Origin: Clostridium_AD sp050717515
GTDB lineage: Bacteria; Bacillota; Clostridia; Clostridiales; Clostridiaceae
DNA length: 64,000 nucleotides
Reading direction: 5' to 3'
Assembly: GCF_050717515.1 (NCBI RefSeq)
Contig: NZ_JBOITL010000042.1
Coordinates: 1 to 64,000 of the forward strand
Part shown: one piece after another, positions 63,985-64,000 of the stretch
Layout: the number at the start of each line of letters is the position of its first letter
Numbering within the stretch: position 1 is the stretch's first letter
Notes under the pieces: generated by a model
Seen by the model: the letters and a program-made list of their open reading frames with translations, nothing else
Databases searched by the model: none
What the model was told of the DNA's origin: nothing
Made by a program: the position numbers and the translations under genes

Positions 63985-64000
63985 ATAATTAAATATAGAT

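Overview
The window is a 64 kb stretch of low-GC chromosome from an anaerobic Firmicute, most likely Clostridium sensu stricto. The evidence for this is the strong AGGAGG ribosome-binding sites, T-box leaders on aminoacyl-tRNA synthetase genes, a Re-citrate synthase/aconitase/isocitrate dehydrogenase operon, a reverse rubrerythrin, an anaerobic Ni-Fe CO dehydrogenase, DUF1540 and DUF2680-like proteins, and many bidirectional hairpin terminators. I cannot fix the species. No rRNA, CRISPR array, intact insertion sequence or prophage was seen; there is one tRNA gene, tRNA-Pro(TGG).

Layout. 0-10 kb: a metallo-beta-lactamase-fold hydrolase, a secreted two-domain amidase whose first catalytic domain is degenerate, a long glutamine synthetase, a T-box-controlled type-2-like isoleucyl-tRNA synthetase, and a CcpA-like LacI regulator. 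10-15 kb: a 1379-residue SF1 helicase with a Vsr-like C-terminal domain (nuclease residues apparently replaced), followed by a small protein like the N-terminal part of HipA. This pair is the best candidate for an uncharacterised defence or DNA-transaction system. 15-20 kb: mannose-1-phosphate guanylyltransferase, then a four-gene ECF sigma operon in which two zinc-finger anti-sigma-like proteins flank the sigma factor, a decayed secreted-protein gene and the tRNA. 20-31 kb: a TIM-barrel sugar isomerase-like protein, a secreted internally duplicated protein, a CPBP membrane protease, the glutamate-precursor operon (Re-citrate synthase, aconitase, isocitrate dehydrogenase), and a second ECF sigma/DUF4179 pair. 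31-42 kb: T-box-controlled argS, a pseudouridine synthase, reverse rubrerythrin, DUF1540 protein, a run of five genes in which a histidine kinase and a LytTR response regulator enclose nfeD-floA and a small acidic protein, a phosphodiester glycosidase, and an uncatalogued 239-codon gene made of two inactivated HNH-like repeats with ATA where a start codon is expected. 42-53 kb: RsmC-like methyltransferase, topoisomerase III, an O-antigen-ligase-like protein, and a complete Bce-type peptide-antibiotic detoxification locus (permease, ATPase, response regulator, intramembrane kinase) with a small cationic membrane peptide attached. 53-64 kb: a second RsuA-family synthase, an M3 oligopeptidase, a lipoprotein, a frameshifted cysteine desulfurase remnant, an Rrf2-type regulator with its own operator, the CooS-CooF-flavin oxidoreductase operon, two TerD proteins and a secreted CAP-domain protein.

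How parts work together: the Re-citrate operon makes 2-oxoglutarate, which glutamine synthetase-dependent nitrogen assimilation uses; CooS, CooF and the flavoprotein form a CO-to-NAD(P) electron chain probably under Fe-S-dependent control by the adjacent Rrf2 protein; the Bce locus senses and removes cell-wall-active peptides. These roles rest on family knowledge, not on experiments in this organism.
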